A stretch of DNA of 41,677 bases from Mycobacterium parascrofulaceum ATCC BAA-614 (GCF_000164135.1 NZ_GG770558.1:74709-116385); one strand, 5' to 3'; numbered from the stretch's first letter, positions 1 to 8,078 are shown. The notes: generated from the letters alone by a model not told the origin. Made by a program: numbers and translations.

Positions 1-479
1 AGGTCGCCGCCCAGCATCGCGGCCCGCTGCACCGACGCCACGGGGATGTCGGCGGCCCGGGCCACCGCGTCGGCCATGATCCCGGCCAGCGCCCCCTGCC
101 GCAGCTCCCCGCCGAGCAGGCGCAGCAGGAAGGTCTGTTCGGGCTCGGTCGCGGCGGCGAACAGGCCCGCCACCAGCTCGGCGCGCCGCGCCTGTGACCC
201 CTTGCCGGACACCGCCCCGATCGCCGAGAACCGGGCGTCCACGCCCGCGACGGTCAGGGTCGGCCGCGACGCCGGGGGCGGGCGCGACCGCAGCGATGCC
301 CAGCCCACCCCGATCTGGCGCTGGCGCAGCTCACCGGAGAGCCAGGACACCACGATCGCGACACCGTCGGGGTCGGCAGCCGCCCGGCCCAGCAGGGCGG
401 CGATGTGGGCGACCTTGCCCAGCCGCGACGGCGTGGCGCCCACGTCAAGCGAGGTGGTCGCCACGTCGAGGAGGAGCAC
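1..479 (-). CDS. ligB: ATP-dependent DNA ligase LigB, N-terminal part (runs off window)
   Basis: The GTG at 479 opens a frame that stays open to base 1 (159 codons). The translation begins [19 protein letters not shown] and contains [17 protein letters not shown] and [19 protein letters not shown], the N-terminal DNA-binding domain of mycobacterial LigB as I remember it. The catalytic adenylation lysine (KxDG) would lie beyond the window edge. LigB is an accessory ATP-dependent nick-sealing enzyme; NAD-dependent LigA is the essential one. An upstream ATG in a neighbouring frame hits a stop at once, so GTG is preferred. The gene is divergent from the SDR at 589. Short GC-rich frames on both strands across this stretch are shadows. 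Confidence 0.9.
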   Translation of the reverse strand, partial: MLLLDVATTSLDVGATPSRLGKVAHIAALLGRAAADPDGVAIVVSWLSGELRQRQIGVGWASLRSRPPPASRPTLTVAGVDARFSAIGAVSGKGSQARRAELVAGLFAAATEPEQTFLLRLLGGELRQGALAGIMADAVARAADIPVASVQRAAMLGGD

Positions 480-539
480 GAAATCAGCTTGGCATGGCTC
501 GCCGACAAGCCTCGGAAACCGACGCGCTAGCGTGCCTAC

Positions 540-549
540 GTAACGTTAC
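540..549. promoter_or_regulatory. 10-bp perfect palindrome between ligB and the SDR gene
   Basis: GTAACGTTAC is self-complementary and sits in the 109-bp divergent region between ligB (starts 479) and the SDR (starts 589), about 40 bp before the SDR start. It is AT-rich for this genome. It could be an operator, but no regulator can be named from the sequence. Confidence 0.3.
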
Positions 550-588
550 AGATTGCAAGGGATCTGATAACCCAAAAGGAGAGGCCGG

Positions 589-1347
589 ATGGAGATCAAC
601 GGAAAGAAGGTCGTCGTCATCGGCGGCGCGTCGGGGATGGGTCGTGCCTCCGCGGAGCTGCTGGCCGAGCGCGGGGCCCAGGTGGCAATCTTCGACCGCG
701 AGGGCTCCGACGGCAAGCAGGTGGCCGAGGGGATCGGCGGCGCGTTCTATCCGGTCGACGTCACCGACTTCAAGGGCACCGAGGAGACGCTGCAGACCGC
801 GGTCGACAAGCTGGGCGGCCTGCACGTCACCGTCACCACCGCCGGCGGCGGCATCGCCAAGCGGACGCTGACCAAGTCCGGCCCCCACGACCTGGAATCC
901 TTCCAGTCGGTCATCGACCTGAACCTGATCGCCACGTTCAACATCAGCCGGCTCGCGGCCGCGCACATGGCCAAGAACGAGCCCGAGGACGACGAGCGCG
1001 GCGTCATCATCAACACCGCGTCGATCGCGGCTTTCGAGGGGCAGATCGGGCAGGTCGCCTACACCGCGGCGAAGGCGGCGATCGCCGGCATGTGCCTGAC
1101 CATGGCCCGCGACCTGGGGTCGATGGGGATCCGGGTGCTGGCGATCGCCCCCAGCCTGTTCCTGACCGGGTTGACCTCGATGGTGCCCGACGAGATGGCC
1201 AACCAGCTGGTCAAGGACGCCGCCTTCCCGAAGCGGATGGGCCGGCCGATCGAGTACGCCAAGCTGGTGGCCGCGATCGTGGAGAACCCGATGCTCAACG
1301 GCCAGTGCCTGCGGCTGGACGCCGGTCAGCGGTTCGCGCCCAAGTAG
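589..1347 (+). CDS. SDR-family NAD(P)-dependent oxidoreductase
   Basis: 252-residue classical short-chain dehydrogenase. The Rossmann nucleotide motif GGASGMG is at residues 12-18, the PVDVTD acidic turn follows strand 3, and the catalytic residues are Ser145 (NTASIAA) with Tyr158 and Lys162 (YTAAK). The overall look, with a GMG glycine motif and a KRMGRPIEYA C-terminal region, resembles 3-hydroxyacyl-CoA dehydrogenases of the HSD10 type. Oxidation of a 3-hydroxyacyl-CoA would therefore fit its position directly before the fused acyl-CoA dehydrogenase, but the substrate is inferred. ATG 589 is preceded by AAAAGGAGAGG. I do not recall an M. tuberculosis gene at this place. Confidence 0.85.
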   Translation: MEINGKKVVVIGGASGMGRASAELLAERGAQVAIFDREGSDGKQVAEGIGGAFYPVDVTDFKGTEETLQTAVDKLGGLHVTVTTAGGGIAKRTLTKSGPHDLESFQSVIDLNLIATFNISRLAAAHMAKNEPEDDERGVIINTASIAAFEGQIGQVAYTAAKAAIAGMCLTMARDLGSMGIRVLAIAPSLFLTGLTSMVPDEMANQLVKDAAFPKRMGRPIEYAKLVAAIVENPMLNGQCLRLDAGQRFAPK

Positions 1348-1397
1348 CCACCCCCACGGGCGACCCTCCTCGCATTAAGTACACTCTTTAGGCAGCC

Positions 1398-1422
1398 GCC
1401 CCGCTTCCCCTCGAAGCGGGGC
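1398..1422 (+). other. Hairpin in the leader of fadE22
   Basis: GCCCCGCTT (1398-1406) and AAGCGGGGC (1414-1422) form a perfect 9-bp stem with a 7-nt loop, 33 nt before the fadE22 start. No T-tract follows, so this may be an mRNA stability or attenuation structure or the terminator of the SDR gene. Confidence 0.45.
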
Positions 1423-1455
1423 AGGCTACCCAGCCGGTAGCGAGGAGGGCCCCTC

Positions 1456-3618
1456 ATGGGTATCGCACTGACCGACGACCACCGCGAACTCGCCGAGGTC
1501 GCGCGCGCGTTCCTGACCTCGCAGAAGGCCCGCTGGGCGGCGCGGTCCCTGCTCGACGCCGCCGAGGAATCCCGGCCGCCGTTCTGGCAGAACCTGGTCG
1601 AGCTGGGCTGGCTCGGCCTGCACGTCGACGAAGAGCACGGTGGTTCCGGGTTCGGGCTGCCCGAGCTCGTGGTGGTGGTCGAGGAGCTCGGCCGCGCCGT
1701 GGCGCCGGGGCCGTTCGTGCCGACCGTGATCGCGTCGGCGGTGGTCGCCAAAGACGGCAGCGCCGAACAGAAGTCGCGGCTGCTGCCCGGACTGATCGAC
1801 GGCACCGTCACCGCGGGCATCGGCCTGGACGGCCGGGTGCGGCTCGAGGGCGGCGTCGCCGACGGCGACGCCGGAATCGTGCTGGGCGCCGGGCTGGCCG
1901 AGCTGCTGCTGATCGCGGCCGGCGAGGATGTGCTGCTGCTGGAGCGCGGCCGCGCCGGGGTGTCGGTCGACGTGCCCAACAACTTCGACCCGACCCGGCG
2001 CTCCGGGCGCGTGCGCCTCGACAACGTCAGCGTCAGCGCCGACGACGTCCTGACCGGTGCCAGGGCATCGGCGCTGGCCCGGGCGCGGACGCTGCTGGCC
2101 GCCGAGGCGGTGGGCGGAGCGACCGATTGCGTCGAGGCCGCCGTCGACTACGCCAAGGTGCGCCAGCAGTTCGGCCGCACCATCGCGACTTTCCAAGCGG
2201 TGAAGCATCATTGCGCGAACATGCTGGTGGCCGCGGAGTCCGGCGTCGCCGCGGTCTGGGACGCGTCGCGCGCGGCCTCGGAGGACGAGGACCAGTTCCA
2301 GCTGGCCGCCGCGGTGGCCGCGACCCTGGCATTCCCGGCGTACGCGCGCAACGCGGAGCTGAATATTCAGGTGCATGGCGGCATCGGCTTCACCTGGGAG
2401 CACGACGCGCATCTGCACCTGCGCCGCGCGCTGGTGATCGCGGCGCTGTTCGGCGGGGACGGCCCGGCGCGGGACGTCTTCGAGCGCACCGCCGCCGGCG
2501 GCAACCGGGAGAACAGCCTCGACCTGCCGCCCGAGGCCGAAGAACTGCGCACCCGGATCCACGCCGACGCCGCCGAGATCGCCGCCCTGGACGAGGAAGC
2601 GCAACGCGACAAGCTGATCGAGACCGGCTACGTCATGCCGCACTGGCCCAAGCCGTGGGGCCGCGCCGCCGACGCGGTGGAACAGTTGGTGATCGAGGAG
2701 GAGTTCCGCGCGGCGGGCATCAAACGCCCGGACTACTCGATCACCGGGTGGGTCATCCTGACCCTGATCCAGCACGGAACCGATTGGCAGATCGAAAGAT
2801 TCGTGGAGAAGGCGCTGCGCCAGGAAGAGATCTGGTGCCAGCTGTTCTCCGAACCCGAGGCCGGCTCCGACGCGGCGTCGGTCAAGACCCGCGCCACCCG
2901 GGTGGACGGCGGCTGGAAGATCAACGGGCAGAAGGTCTGGACCAGCGGGGCGCAGTACTGCGCGCGGGGCCTGGCCACCGTGCGGACCGACCCCGAGGCC
3001 CCCAAGCACGCCGGCATTACCACCGTCATCATCGACATGAAGGGCCCGGGCGTCGAGGTGCGGCCGCTGCGGCAGATCACCGGCGGCTCGGAGTTCAACG
3101 AGGTGTTCTTCAACGACGTGTTCGTCCCCGACGAGGACGTCGTCGGGGCGCCCAATTCGGGGTGGACGGTCGCCCGCGCGACGCTGGGCAACGAGCGGGT
3201 CAGCATCGGCGGCAGCGGATCGTTCTACGAGGCCCTCGCGCCCACGCTGGTGCAGCTGGCTCAGCAGTCAGATCGCTTGGGCGGGGCGCCGGTTCGGATC
3301 GGGTCCTTCCTGGCCGACGACCACGCGCTGCGGCTGCTGAACCTGCGCCGCGCCGCGCGCAGCGTCGAGGGCGCGGGGCCCGGCCCGGAGGGCAACATCA
3401 CCAAACTCAAGCTGGCCGAGCACATGGTGGACGGGGCCGCGATCTGGGCGGCGCTGGCGGGCCCGGAGGTCGCGCTGATGGACGGACCCGGCGCGATCGT
3501 GGGCCGGCTGGCGATGGGGGCCCGCGGCATGGCGATCGCCGGCGGCACCTCGGAGGTGACCCGCAATCAGATCGCCGAGCGGATCCTCGGCATGCCGCGC
3601 GATCCGCTGATCAACTAA
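1456..3618 (+). CDS. fadE22: Fused two-domain acyl-CoA dehydrogenase FadE22
   Basis: 720 residues, about twice a normal acyl-CoA dehydrogenase. Residues 1 to about 340 form one complete ACAD fold, with AAEAVGG as the likely base region, YAKVRQQFG, and IQVHGGIGFTWEHD near its end. Residues about 355-720 form a second one, with FSEPEAGSDAASVKTRA, NGQKVWTSGA, LGNERVSIGG (Glu580 probable catalytic base of the LCAD/IVD type) and GGTSEVTRNQIAERILGMP. Both halves should bind FAD and catalyse alpha,beta-dehydrogenation of an acyl-CoA. Length and order match M. tuberculosis FadE22 from memory. Many mycobacterial FadE pairs work as heterotetramers of separate subunits, and this looks like a covalently joined pair. 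GAGGAGG lies 7 nt before ATG 1456. Confidence 0.9.
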   Translation: MGIALTDDHRELAEVARAFLTSQKARWAARSLLDAAEESRPPFWQNLVELGWLGLHVDEEHGGSGFGLPELVVVVEELGRAVAPGPFVPTVIASAVVAKDGSAEQKSRLLPGLIDGTVTAGIGLDGRVRLEGGVADGDAGIVLGAGLAELLLIAAGEDVLLLERGRAGVSVDVPNNFDPTRRSGRVRLDNVSVSADDVLTGARASALARARTLLAAEAVGGATDCVEAAVDYAKVRQQFGRTIATFQAVKHHCANMLVAAESGVAAVWDASRAASEDEDQFQLAAAVAATLAFPAYARNAELNIQVHGGIGFTWEHDAHLHLRRALVIAALFGGDGPARDVFERTAAGGNRENSLDLPPEAEELRTRIHADAAEIAALDEEAQRDKLIETGYVMPHWPKPWGRAADAVEQLVIEEEFRAAGIKRPDYSITGWVILTLIQHGTDWQIERFVEKALRQEEIWCQLFSEPEAGSDAASVKTRATRVDGGWKINGQKVWTSGAQYCARGLATVRTDPEAPKHAGITTVIIDMKGPGVEVRPLRQITGGSEFNEVFFNDVFVPDEDVVGAPNSGWTVARATLGNERVSIGGSGSFYEALAPTLVQLAQQSDRLGGAPVRIGSFLADDHALRLLNLRRAARSVEGAGPGPEGNITKLKLAEHMVDGAAIWAALAGPEVALMDGPGAIVGRLAMGARGMAIAGGTSEVTRNQIAERILGMPRDPLIN

Positions 3619-3635
3619 CGCCCTTCTTGATCCCG

Positions 3636-3693
3636 CGAGCGTCCGTGTTTGTACGACGACACGCCGCGCACGGCGGCATTTTGCGGACGCTCG
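3636..3693. terminator. Bidirectional terminator hairpin between convergent genes
   Basis: CGAGCGTCCG (3636-3645) and CGGACGCTCG (3684-3693) are exact reverse complements enclosing 38 bp. The hairpin lies in the 82-bp gap between fadE22 (ends 3618, plus) and the DUF35 gene (ends 3701, minus), so it can serve both transcripts. It resembles the hairpins at 8922-8979 and 29085-29150 in layout. Confidence 0.6.
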
Positions 3694-3700
3694 GCGTGGG

Positions 3701-4036
3701 TCAGGCGGGAGCGAACTGCGGCGCCCCGCCGCTGCCCTTCTCCGGGCGGATCTCGACGGGCATCCCGCAGCTCACCGAATCGGGTTCGCAGCCAACGATA
3801 TTGGCGGCCACCCGGAGGCCCCGTTGCTCCGCGAGCTCGACGATGGCGATCACGTACGGCACGGGAATCTCCGGGTTGTAGGGATGGTGGTTGACGGTGT
3901 AGGTGAACACCGTTCCCCGCCCCGACACCGGCCGCGCGACCAGCTTGCCGCCGCACGCCCGGCATTCGCCGGTCGCGGGATGCGCCCAGCGCGCACAGTC
4001 GTCGCAGTATTCGATGAGCAGCGGCTCGTCCGGCAC
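3701..4036 (-). CDS. DUF35 Zn-ribbon/OB-fold protein (thiolase or aldolase partner)
   Basis: 111 residues. The N-terminal rubredoxin-like Zn ribbon has two CxxC pairs (CDDC and CRAC), followed by an OB-fold with RGTVFTYTVNHHPYNP and VPYVIAIVEL, typical of DUF35 proteins. In this family the protein binds acyl-CoA or supports a thiolase-like partner; ChsH2 with Ltp2 in steroid side-chain cleavage is the best-known case. It is divergent from such a thiolase-like gene at 4096, with only 59 bp between the starts, so the two probably work together. ATG at 4036. The substrate cannot be read from the sequence. Confidence 0.85.
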   Translation of the reverse strand: MPDEPLLIEYCDDCARWAHPATGECRACGGKLVARPVSGRGTVFTYTVNHHPYNPEIPVPYVIAIVELAEQRGLRVAANIVGCEPDSVSCGMPVEIRPEKGSGGAPQFAPA

Positions 4037-4045
4037 GACGAATAC

Positions 4046-4054
4046 AGTACACTC
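4046..4054. promoter_or_regulatory. AGTACACTC motif shared with the fadE22 promoter region
   Basis: The 9-mer AGTACACTC in the DUF35/thiolase intergenic region also occurs at 1378-1386, upstream of fadE22. Both lie in AT-rich surroundings (ATNN before, T-rich after). The inner TACACT fits a mycobacterial -10 hexamer (TANNNT), so the match could reflect two promoters, or an operator for the neighbouring double GntR protein. Confidence 0.35.
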
Positions 4055-4095
4055 AATTGGTTCGATGCGGGGCGGTGGGCTGACGGGCGGTGTGC

Positions 4096-5289
4096 ATGAC
4101 GCATTTCGAGAAAGACGCGATCCTGTCCGGCATCGGCATCTCCCGAATCGGGCGCCGCACCGGCATCCCGGGCCTGGACCTGACCATGGAAGCGGTGCGC
4201 GCCGCCATCGAGGACGCCGGGCTGGTCGTCTCGGACATCGACGGCATCGCGACGCTGGGCGACACCCCCGCCGGTGACGTCAACGCCCAACTGCGGATCG
4301 AAGCGGCCGACTGCGGGTCCGGCTTCGGGACCGGCGGACTGCTCAGCCCCGTGATGTCGGCGTGCCGAGCGGTCGCGGAGCGGCGCGCGCGCCACGTGGT
4401 GGTGTACCGGACCATCCAGATGCTGGGCGGCACGGTCCCGGTCAAGCCGCAGGAGAACGCGCCCGCGCCGCCGCTGGCGCGGATGTTCGAGACGGCGGAG
4501 GGCGCCGAACGTCCCGCCGTCGGGGCGATGGACGACGTCAACGACCTGGTCGCGGCCAACGCCTATTCCGCCGCCAACTGGCTGGCGCTCAACTGCCGCC
4601 GTCACATGGAGCTGTACGGAACCACCAAAGAGCAGCTGGGCTGGGTGGCCCTCAACGGCAGGCGCAATGCCGCACTCAACCCGCGCGCGGTGTACCGCGA
4701 CCCGATGACGATGGCCGACTACCTCGGCGCGCGGCCGGTGTCCAGCCCGTTCGGCCTGCTGGACTGCGACGTCCCGATCGACGGCTCGATCGCGGTGGTG
4801 GTTTCCCATGCGGAATACGCCGCGGACTGCCCGCACCGCGCGGTGGCGGTGGAGGCGATCGGCGGGTCCGACGGCGCCGGGGGCTGGTTCCACCGCGACG
4901 ACTACCCGAAGATGGCGATGTCGGACGCGGCGGCGCAGATGTGGTCGCGCACCGACCTGAAGCCGTCGGATCTCCAGGTCGCCGAGCTCTACGACGGCTT
5001 CACCTACCTGACCATCGCGTGGCTGGAAGCCCTGGGGATCTGCGGCGACGGCGAGGCCGGGCCTTACGTGGAAGGCGGCGCGCGGATCGCCCGGGACGGT
5101 GCGCTTCCCCTGAACACCTACGGCGGTCAACTGTCGGCCGGGCGGATGCACGGCTATTGGGCGCTGCACGAGGGATGCCTGCAGCTGCGCGGCGAGGCGG
5201 GGGAGCGGCAGGTGTCGCGGCGCCCGGACGTCGGCGTCGTTTCCGTGGGCGGCGGGCCCGTCGCCGGCTGCATGCTGCTCACATGCTGA
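4096..5289 (+). CDS. Thiolase-like lipid-transfer (Ltp/SCP-x type) protein
   Basis: 397 residues of thiolase fold: DAILSGIGISRIGRR at the N-terminus, TMEAVRAAIEDAGLVVSDIDGIATLGD, ADCGSGFGTGG around the usual nucleophile region, YDGFTYLTIAWLEALG and NTYGGQLSAGRMHGYWALHEG near the C-terminus, the last two being typical of SCP-x/Ltp proteins. Ltp-type members that work with DUF35 partners often act as retro-aldolases rather than true thiolases. The canonical CASG nucleophile motif is not obvious here, which favours that idea or another C-C bond reaction. ATG 4096 is chosen; a GTG two codons upstream (4090) is also possible. Together with fadE22, the SDR and DUF35 it suggests a beta-oxidation-like side-chain module. 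Confidence 0.8.
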   Translation: MTHFEKDAILSGIGISRIGRRTGIPGLDLTMEAVRAAIEDAGLVVSDIDGIATLGDTPAGDVNAQLRIEAADCGSGFGTGGLLSPVMSACRAVAERRARHVVVYRTIQMLGGTVPVKPQENAPAPPLARMFETAEGAERPAVGAMDDVNDLVAANAYSAANWLALNCRRHMELYGTTKEQLGWVALNGRRNAALNPRAVYRDPMTMADYLGARPVSSPFGLLDCDVPIDGSIAVVVSHAEYAADCPHRAVAVEAIGGSDGAGGWFHRDDYPKMAMSDAAAQMWSRTDLKPSDLQVAELYDGFTYLTIAWLEALGICGDGEAGPYVEGGARIARDGALPLNTYGGQLSAGRMHGYWALHEGCLQLRGEAGERQVSRRPDVGVVSVGGGPVAGCMLLTC

Positions 5290-5322
5290 AAGTGCTTGCC
5301 GGACAGCGTTCTTGGGCCTGAC

Positions 5323-6753
5323 ATGAGCACCGGGCCGGAGAACAAGCTGGCTGCCAAGATCGCGCGGGACATCGAGGCGGAGATCGTCCGCCGCGGCTGG
5401 GCCACCGGCGAATCGCTGGGCTCCGAACCGGCGCTGCAAGAGCGCTTCGGGGTGAGCCGTTCGGTGCTGCGCGAGGCCGTCCGGCTCGTCGAACACCATC
5501 AGGTGGCCCGGATGCGCCGCGGGCCGGGCGGCGGACTGATCATCTGCGAGCCCGATGCGGGCCCGGCCACCCGCGCCGTCGTCATCTATCTCGAATACCT
5601 GGGCACGACGCTCGGCGACCTGCTCAACGCACGCCTGGTCCTGGAACCGCTGGCGGCTTCGCTGGCCGCGGAACGGATCGACGAGGCGGGCATCGCTTCG
5701 CTGCGGGCGGTGCTGCGGGGCGAGGAAGAGTGGAGACCCGGGCTGCCGACGCCGCGGGACGAGTTCCACATCGCCCTGGCGGAACAATCGAAAAACCCGG
5801 TCCTGCAACTGTTTATCGACGTCCTGATTCGGCTCACCGCCCGCTACGCCTTGCAGTCGCGGACGGACACGGCCACCGAGGCCATCGAGGCGGTCGACCG
5901 CATGCACGTCGACCACTCCGAGATCGTCGCGGCCGTCACCTCCGGCGACTCGGCGCGGGCCAAGACGCTCAGCGAGCGGCACGTCGAGGCGGTGACCGCC
6001 TGGCTGCAGCACCACCACCCGGGCAACGTGACCCGGCGGCGCAAGCCGCGACCGCTCACCGTCGAGGCGCCCCGGGGCAAGCTGGCGGAGATGCTGGCGG
6101 CCACGATCGGCGACGACATCGCGGCCGGCGGCTGGCAGGTCGGTTCGGTCTTCGGCACCGAGACGGCCCTGCTGGAGCGGTACCGGGTGAGCCGCGCGGT
6201 ATTCCGCGAAGCGGTGCGGCTGCTCGAATATCACTCGATCGCGCACATGCGCCGCGGGCCCGGCGGCGGCCTCGTCATCGCCAAACCGCAGGCCCAGGCG
6301 AGCATCGACACCATCGCGTTGTACCTGCAGTACCGCGACCCCGGCCGCGAGGACCTCCGTTGCGTGCGGGACGCCATCGAGATCGACAACGTCGCCAAGG
6401 TGGTCAAGCGGCGCGGCGAAGCCGAGGTGGCCGACTTCCTGGCGACCCACCGGTCGGAGGTCTCGGACGGGCCCGGCGATGTGGCGGACGCCGCCGTCGA
6501 GGAGTTCCGCTTCCACGTGGGCCTGGCCCGGCTGGCCGGCAACACGCTGCTCGACCTGTTCCTGCGCATCATCGTCGAGTTGTTCCGGCGGCACTGGACG
6601 AGCACCGGGCAGGAGCCGCCGACCTGGGCGGATGTCCTGGCCGTCGACCACGCCCACCTGCGAATCGTGGACGCGATCAAGGCGGGCGACGAGAGCCTGG
6701 CCCGCTATCGCGTTCGTCGTCACCTCGACGCCGCCGCCTCCTGGTGGCTCTAG
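5323..6753 (+). CDS. Double FadR-type GntR regulator (two wHTH-FCD units in one chain)
   Basis: 476 residues containing the same architecture twice. Winged helix 1 is at about 8-75 (LGSEPALQERFGVSRSVLRE, MRRGPGGGLII) with FCD domain 1 to about 230 (DEFHIALAEQSKNPVL, HSEIVAAV). Winged helix 2 is at about 245-315 (FGTETALLERYRVSRAVFRE, MRRGPGGGLVI) with FCD domain 2 to the end (EFRFHVGLARLAGNTLL, HLRIVDAIKAGD). A single chain can thus form an intramolecular pseudo-dimer. FCD domains bind metal and small acids or acyl-CoAs. The His residues are kept in both halves, while the first acidic ligand is Asp in half 1 and Glu in half 2. Same place and design as M. tuberculosis Rv3060c from memory. Its likely targets are the adjacent acyl-CoA genes. 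ATG 5323 follows the thiolase stop by 33 bp. Confidence 0.9.
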   Translation: MSTGPENKLAAKIARDIEAEIVRRGWATGESLGSEPALQERFGVSRSVLREAVRLVEHHQVARMRRGPGGGLIICEPDAGPATRAVVIYLEYLGTTLGDLLNARLVLEPLAASLAAERIDEAGIASLRAVLRGEEEWRPGLPTPRDEFHIALAEQSKNPVLQLFIDVLIRLTARYALQSRTDTATEAIEAVDRMHVDHSEIVAAVTSGDSARAKTLSERHVEAVTAWLQHHHPGNVTRRRKPRPLTVEAPRGKLAEMLAATIGDDIAAGGWQVGSVFGTETALLERYRVSRAVFREAVRLLEYHSIAHMRRGPGGGLVIAKPQAQASIDTIALYLQYRDPGREDLRCVRDAIEIDNVAKVVKRRGEAEVADFLATHRSEVSDGPGDVADAAVEEFRFHVGLARLAGNTLLDLFLRIIVELFRRHWTSTGQEPPTWADVLAVDHAHLRIVDAIKAGDESLARYRVRRHLDAAASWWL

Positions 6754-6776
6754 TTCTCAGATGTGATCTGCAGCGC

Positions 6777-6803
6777 GGTATAGCGGAGGCCCGCGGGGGG
6801 TAC
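6777..6803 (+). promoter_or_regulatory. Possible SigF-type promoter of the MEDS-HATPase gene
   Basis: GGTAT (6777-6781), a 16-bp spacer, then GGGTAC (6798-6803), against the mycobacterial SigF pattern GGTTT-N15-17-GGGTAT. The predicted start would lie only a few bases before GTG 6818, so the ribosome site would be barely transcribed. This makes the call weaker than the site at 8150-8176, which has the same spacer length. Confidence 0.3.
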
Positions 6804-6817
6804 TGGGGAGGGAGGAA

Positions 6818-7843
6818 GTGAACGGCCGGTCCAGCAGGGGGTTGGCATTAGTGATTGAGAGCGAGAGTGCTGGAGTGACGGCGGGCACCGACATCGGACG
6901 GCTCGGCTTCGTCCACTCGGCACTCATCTACCAATCCCGGCAGGAGTATCTGGACTCCGTGACGCGCTTCGTCAGCGAAGGGCTGGCGATGGACGAGGCG
7001 GTGCTGGTCGCCGTGCCGCCGGACGAGTTGGCGTTACTTCACGACGCGCTGAGCGCCGGCGGCGAGACGCCGGAACGTCTGCGGATGGTGGACATCACCG
7101 AGGCCGCCCGCAACCCGAGCCGATTCATGGCGATGGCGGGCTGCTTCGTGGACGACCACGCCGACCGGCGGGTGCGGATCGTCAGCCAACTCGCCTGGCC
7201 CGGGCGCACCGAGGAAGAGTTGGTCGCCTGCGTGGAGCACGAGGCCCTGATCAACGGGGCGATGGACGGCTACCAGGTGACGGGTCTGTGCCTTTACGAC
7301 GGAAGCCGGCTCGGCGAGGACGTGCTCTTGGACGTGCGGGCGACGCATCCGCTGCTGTGGAGCGGCGACGCGTTGCAACGCAGCGCCGACTACGCGCCCG
7401 ATGCCGCCCTGCAGCGCTGCAACCGCCCGCTGCCCGCCAATCCCGGGGCCGTCACCTATCTCGTCCAGAAGTCGACGGACCTCAGCCCGGCGCGGTCGTT
7501 CGCCACCAACTACGCCGACTGGGTCGGGTTGTCCCCGGACAGTATCGAGGACCTGCAACTGGTCGCCACCGAACTGGCCAGCAACAGCTTGATGTACACC
7601 GACGGCGCCTGCCAGCTCGCCTTCTGGCGCGACGATGGGTACCTGGTGTGCGAGGCGCGCGACACCGGATGCTTCGAGGATCCGTTGGTCGGCCGCATGG
7701 ACCCGGGACCGTGCGGCCCCGCCAGCCGCGGCCTGTATCTGGTGAACGCCATCTCGGATCTGGTGCGCACCCACACCACGCCCAGCGGTACGACGATTCA
7801 GGCGTATCTGCGATTCGAGCCGTCGGCCGGGCCGACGGGGTAA
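6818..7843 (+). CDS. MEDS sensor domain plus RsbW-like HATPase (anti-sigma type regulator)
   Basis: 341 residues. Residues about 28-195 match the MEDS/DcmR-like sensory domain (LGFVHSALIYQSRQEYLDSVTRFV, CVEHEALINGAMDGYQVTGLCLYD). Residues about 215-335 form a HATPase_c_2 domain with the N-box ELASNSLMYTDG, DTGCFEDPLVG and SRGLYLVNAISD. Such proteins are serine kinases of anti-anti-sigma factors and bind sigma factors of the SigF/SigB class. GGGAGGAA stands directly before GTG 6818. A SigF-type promoter controls the next gene but one (8150-8176), consistent with a local link to the general stress response; the partner is inferred. A strong bidirectional terminator follows. Confidence 0.85.
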   Translation: MNGRSSRGLALVIESESAGVTAGTDIGRLGFVHSALIYQSRQEYLDSVTRFVSEGLAMDEAVLVAVPPDELALLHDALSAGGETPERLRMVDITEAARNPSRFMAMAGCFVDDHADRRVRIVSQLAWPGRTEEELVACVEHEALINGAMDGYQVTGLCLYDGSRLGEDVLLDVRATHPLLWSGDALQRSADYAPDAALQRCNRPLPANPGAVTYLVQKSTDLSPARSFATNYADWVGLSPDSIEDLQLVATELASNSLMYTDGACQLAFWRDDGYLVCEARDTGCFEDPLVGRMDPGPCGPASRGLYLVNAISDLVRTHTTPSGTTIQAYLRFEPSAGPTG

Positions 7844-7848
7844 ACGCG

Positions 7849-7880
7849 AGCAGCCCCCGGGAAACGTTCCGGGGGCTGCT
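7849..7880. terminator. Bidirectional terminator hairpin
   Basis: AGCAGCCCCCGG (7849-7860) and CCGGGGGCTGCT (7869-7880) form a perfect 12-bp stem with an 8-nt loop. It lies between the convergent ends of the MEDS-HATPase gene (7843) and the small lipoprotein gene (7896). Confidence 0.85.
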
Positions 7881-7895
7881 TGACGTAAGAGCCGC

Positions 7896-8078
7896 CTAGA
7901 GGCCGAGGCCGCTAGTAATGCCGCCGATGACTCCGCCGAGACCGCTGCTGCTGCTGCCGCCGATCAGTCCACCGCTTCCGGCCGCCGAGGAAGCGCATCC
8001 GGTGGGGAGTATTAACACCGCGGTCACCCCCGTGGCTGCTGCGGCAGCTTTGAGGGTTTTCATGGTGCGTTCCTTCAT
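7896..8078 (-). CDS. Small glycine-rich lipoprotein
   Basis: 60 residues. A positively charged start (MKERTMKTLK), a hydrophobic stretch (AAAAATGVTAVLI) and the lipobox LPTGC with Cys28 predict lipidation and export. The mature part is only 33 residues, nearly all Gly, Ser, Leu and Ile, with GLIGG, GLGG, GVIGG and GLGL units. ATG 8078 has AAGAAGG 6 nt upstream. A second ATG at 8063, with its own AAGGA, would give 55 residues. No family is recognised. A SigF-type promoter stands at 8150-8176 on the same strand, so expression under general stress or in stationary phase is predicted. A terminator follows at 7849-7880. Confidence 0.7.
   Translation of the reverse strand: MKERTMKTLKAAAAATGVTAVLILPTGCASSAAGSGGLIGGSSSSGLGGVIGGITSGLGL

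Noticed and set aside
3850..6723. A 957-codon open frame on the minus strand
   Set aside because: It is antisense to the thiolase and double GntR genes, which have clear families and motifs. Its Arg/Gly/His/Pro-rich composition is the usual high-GC shadow.
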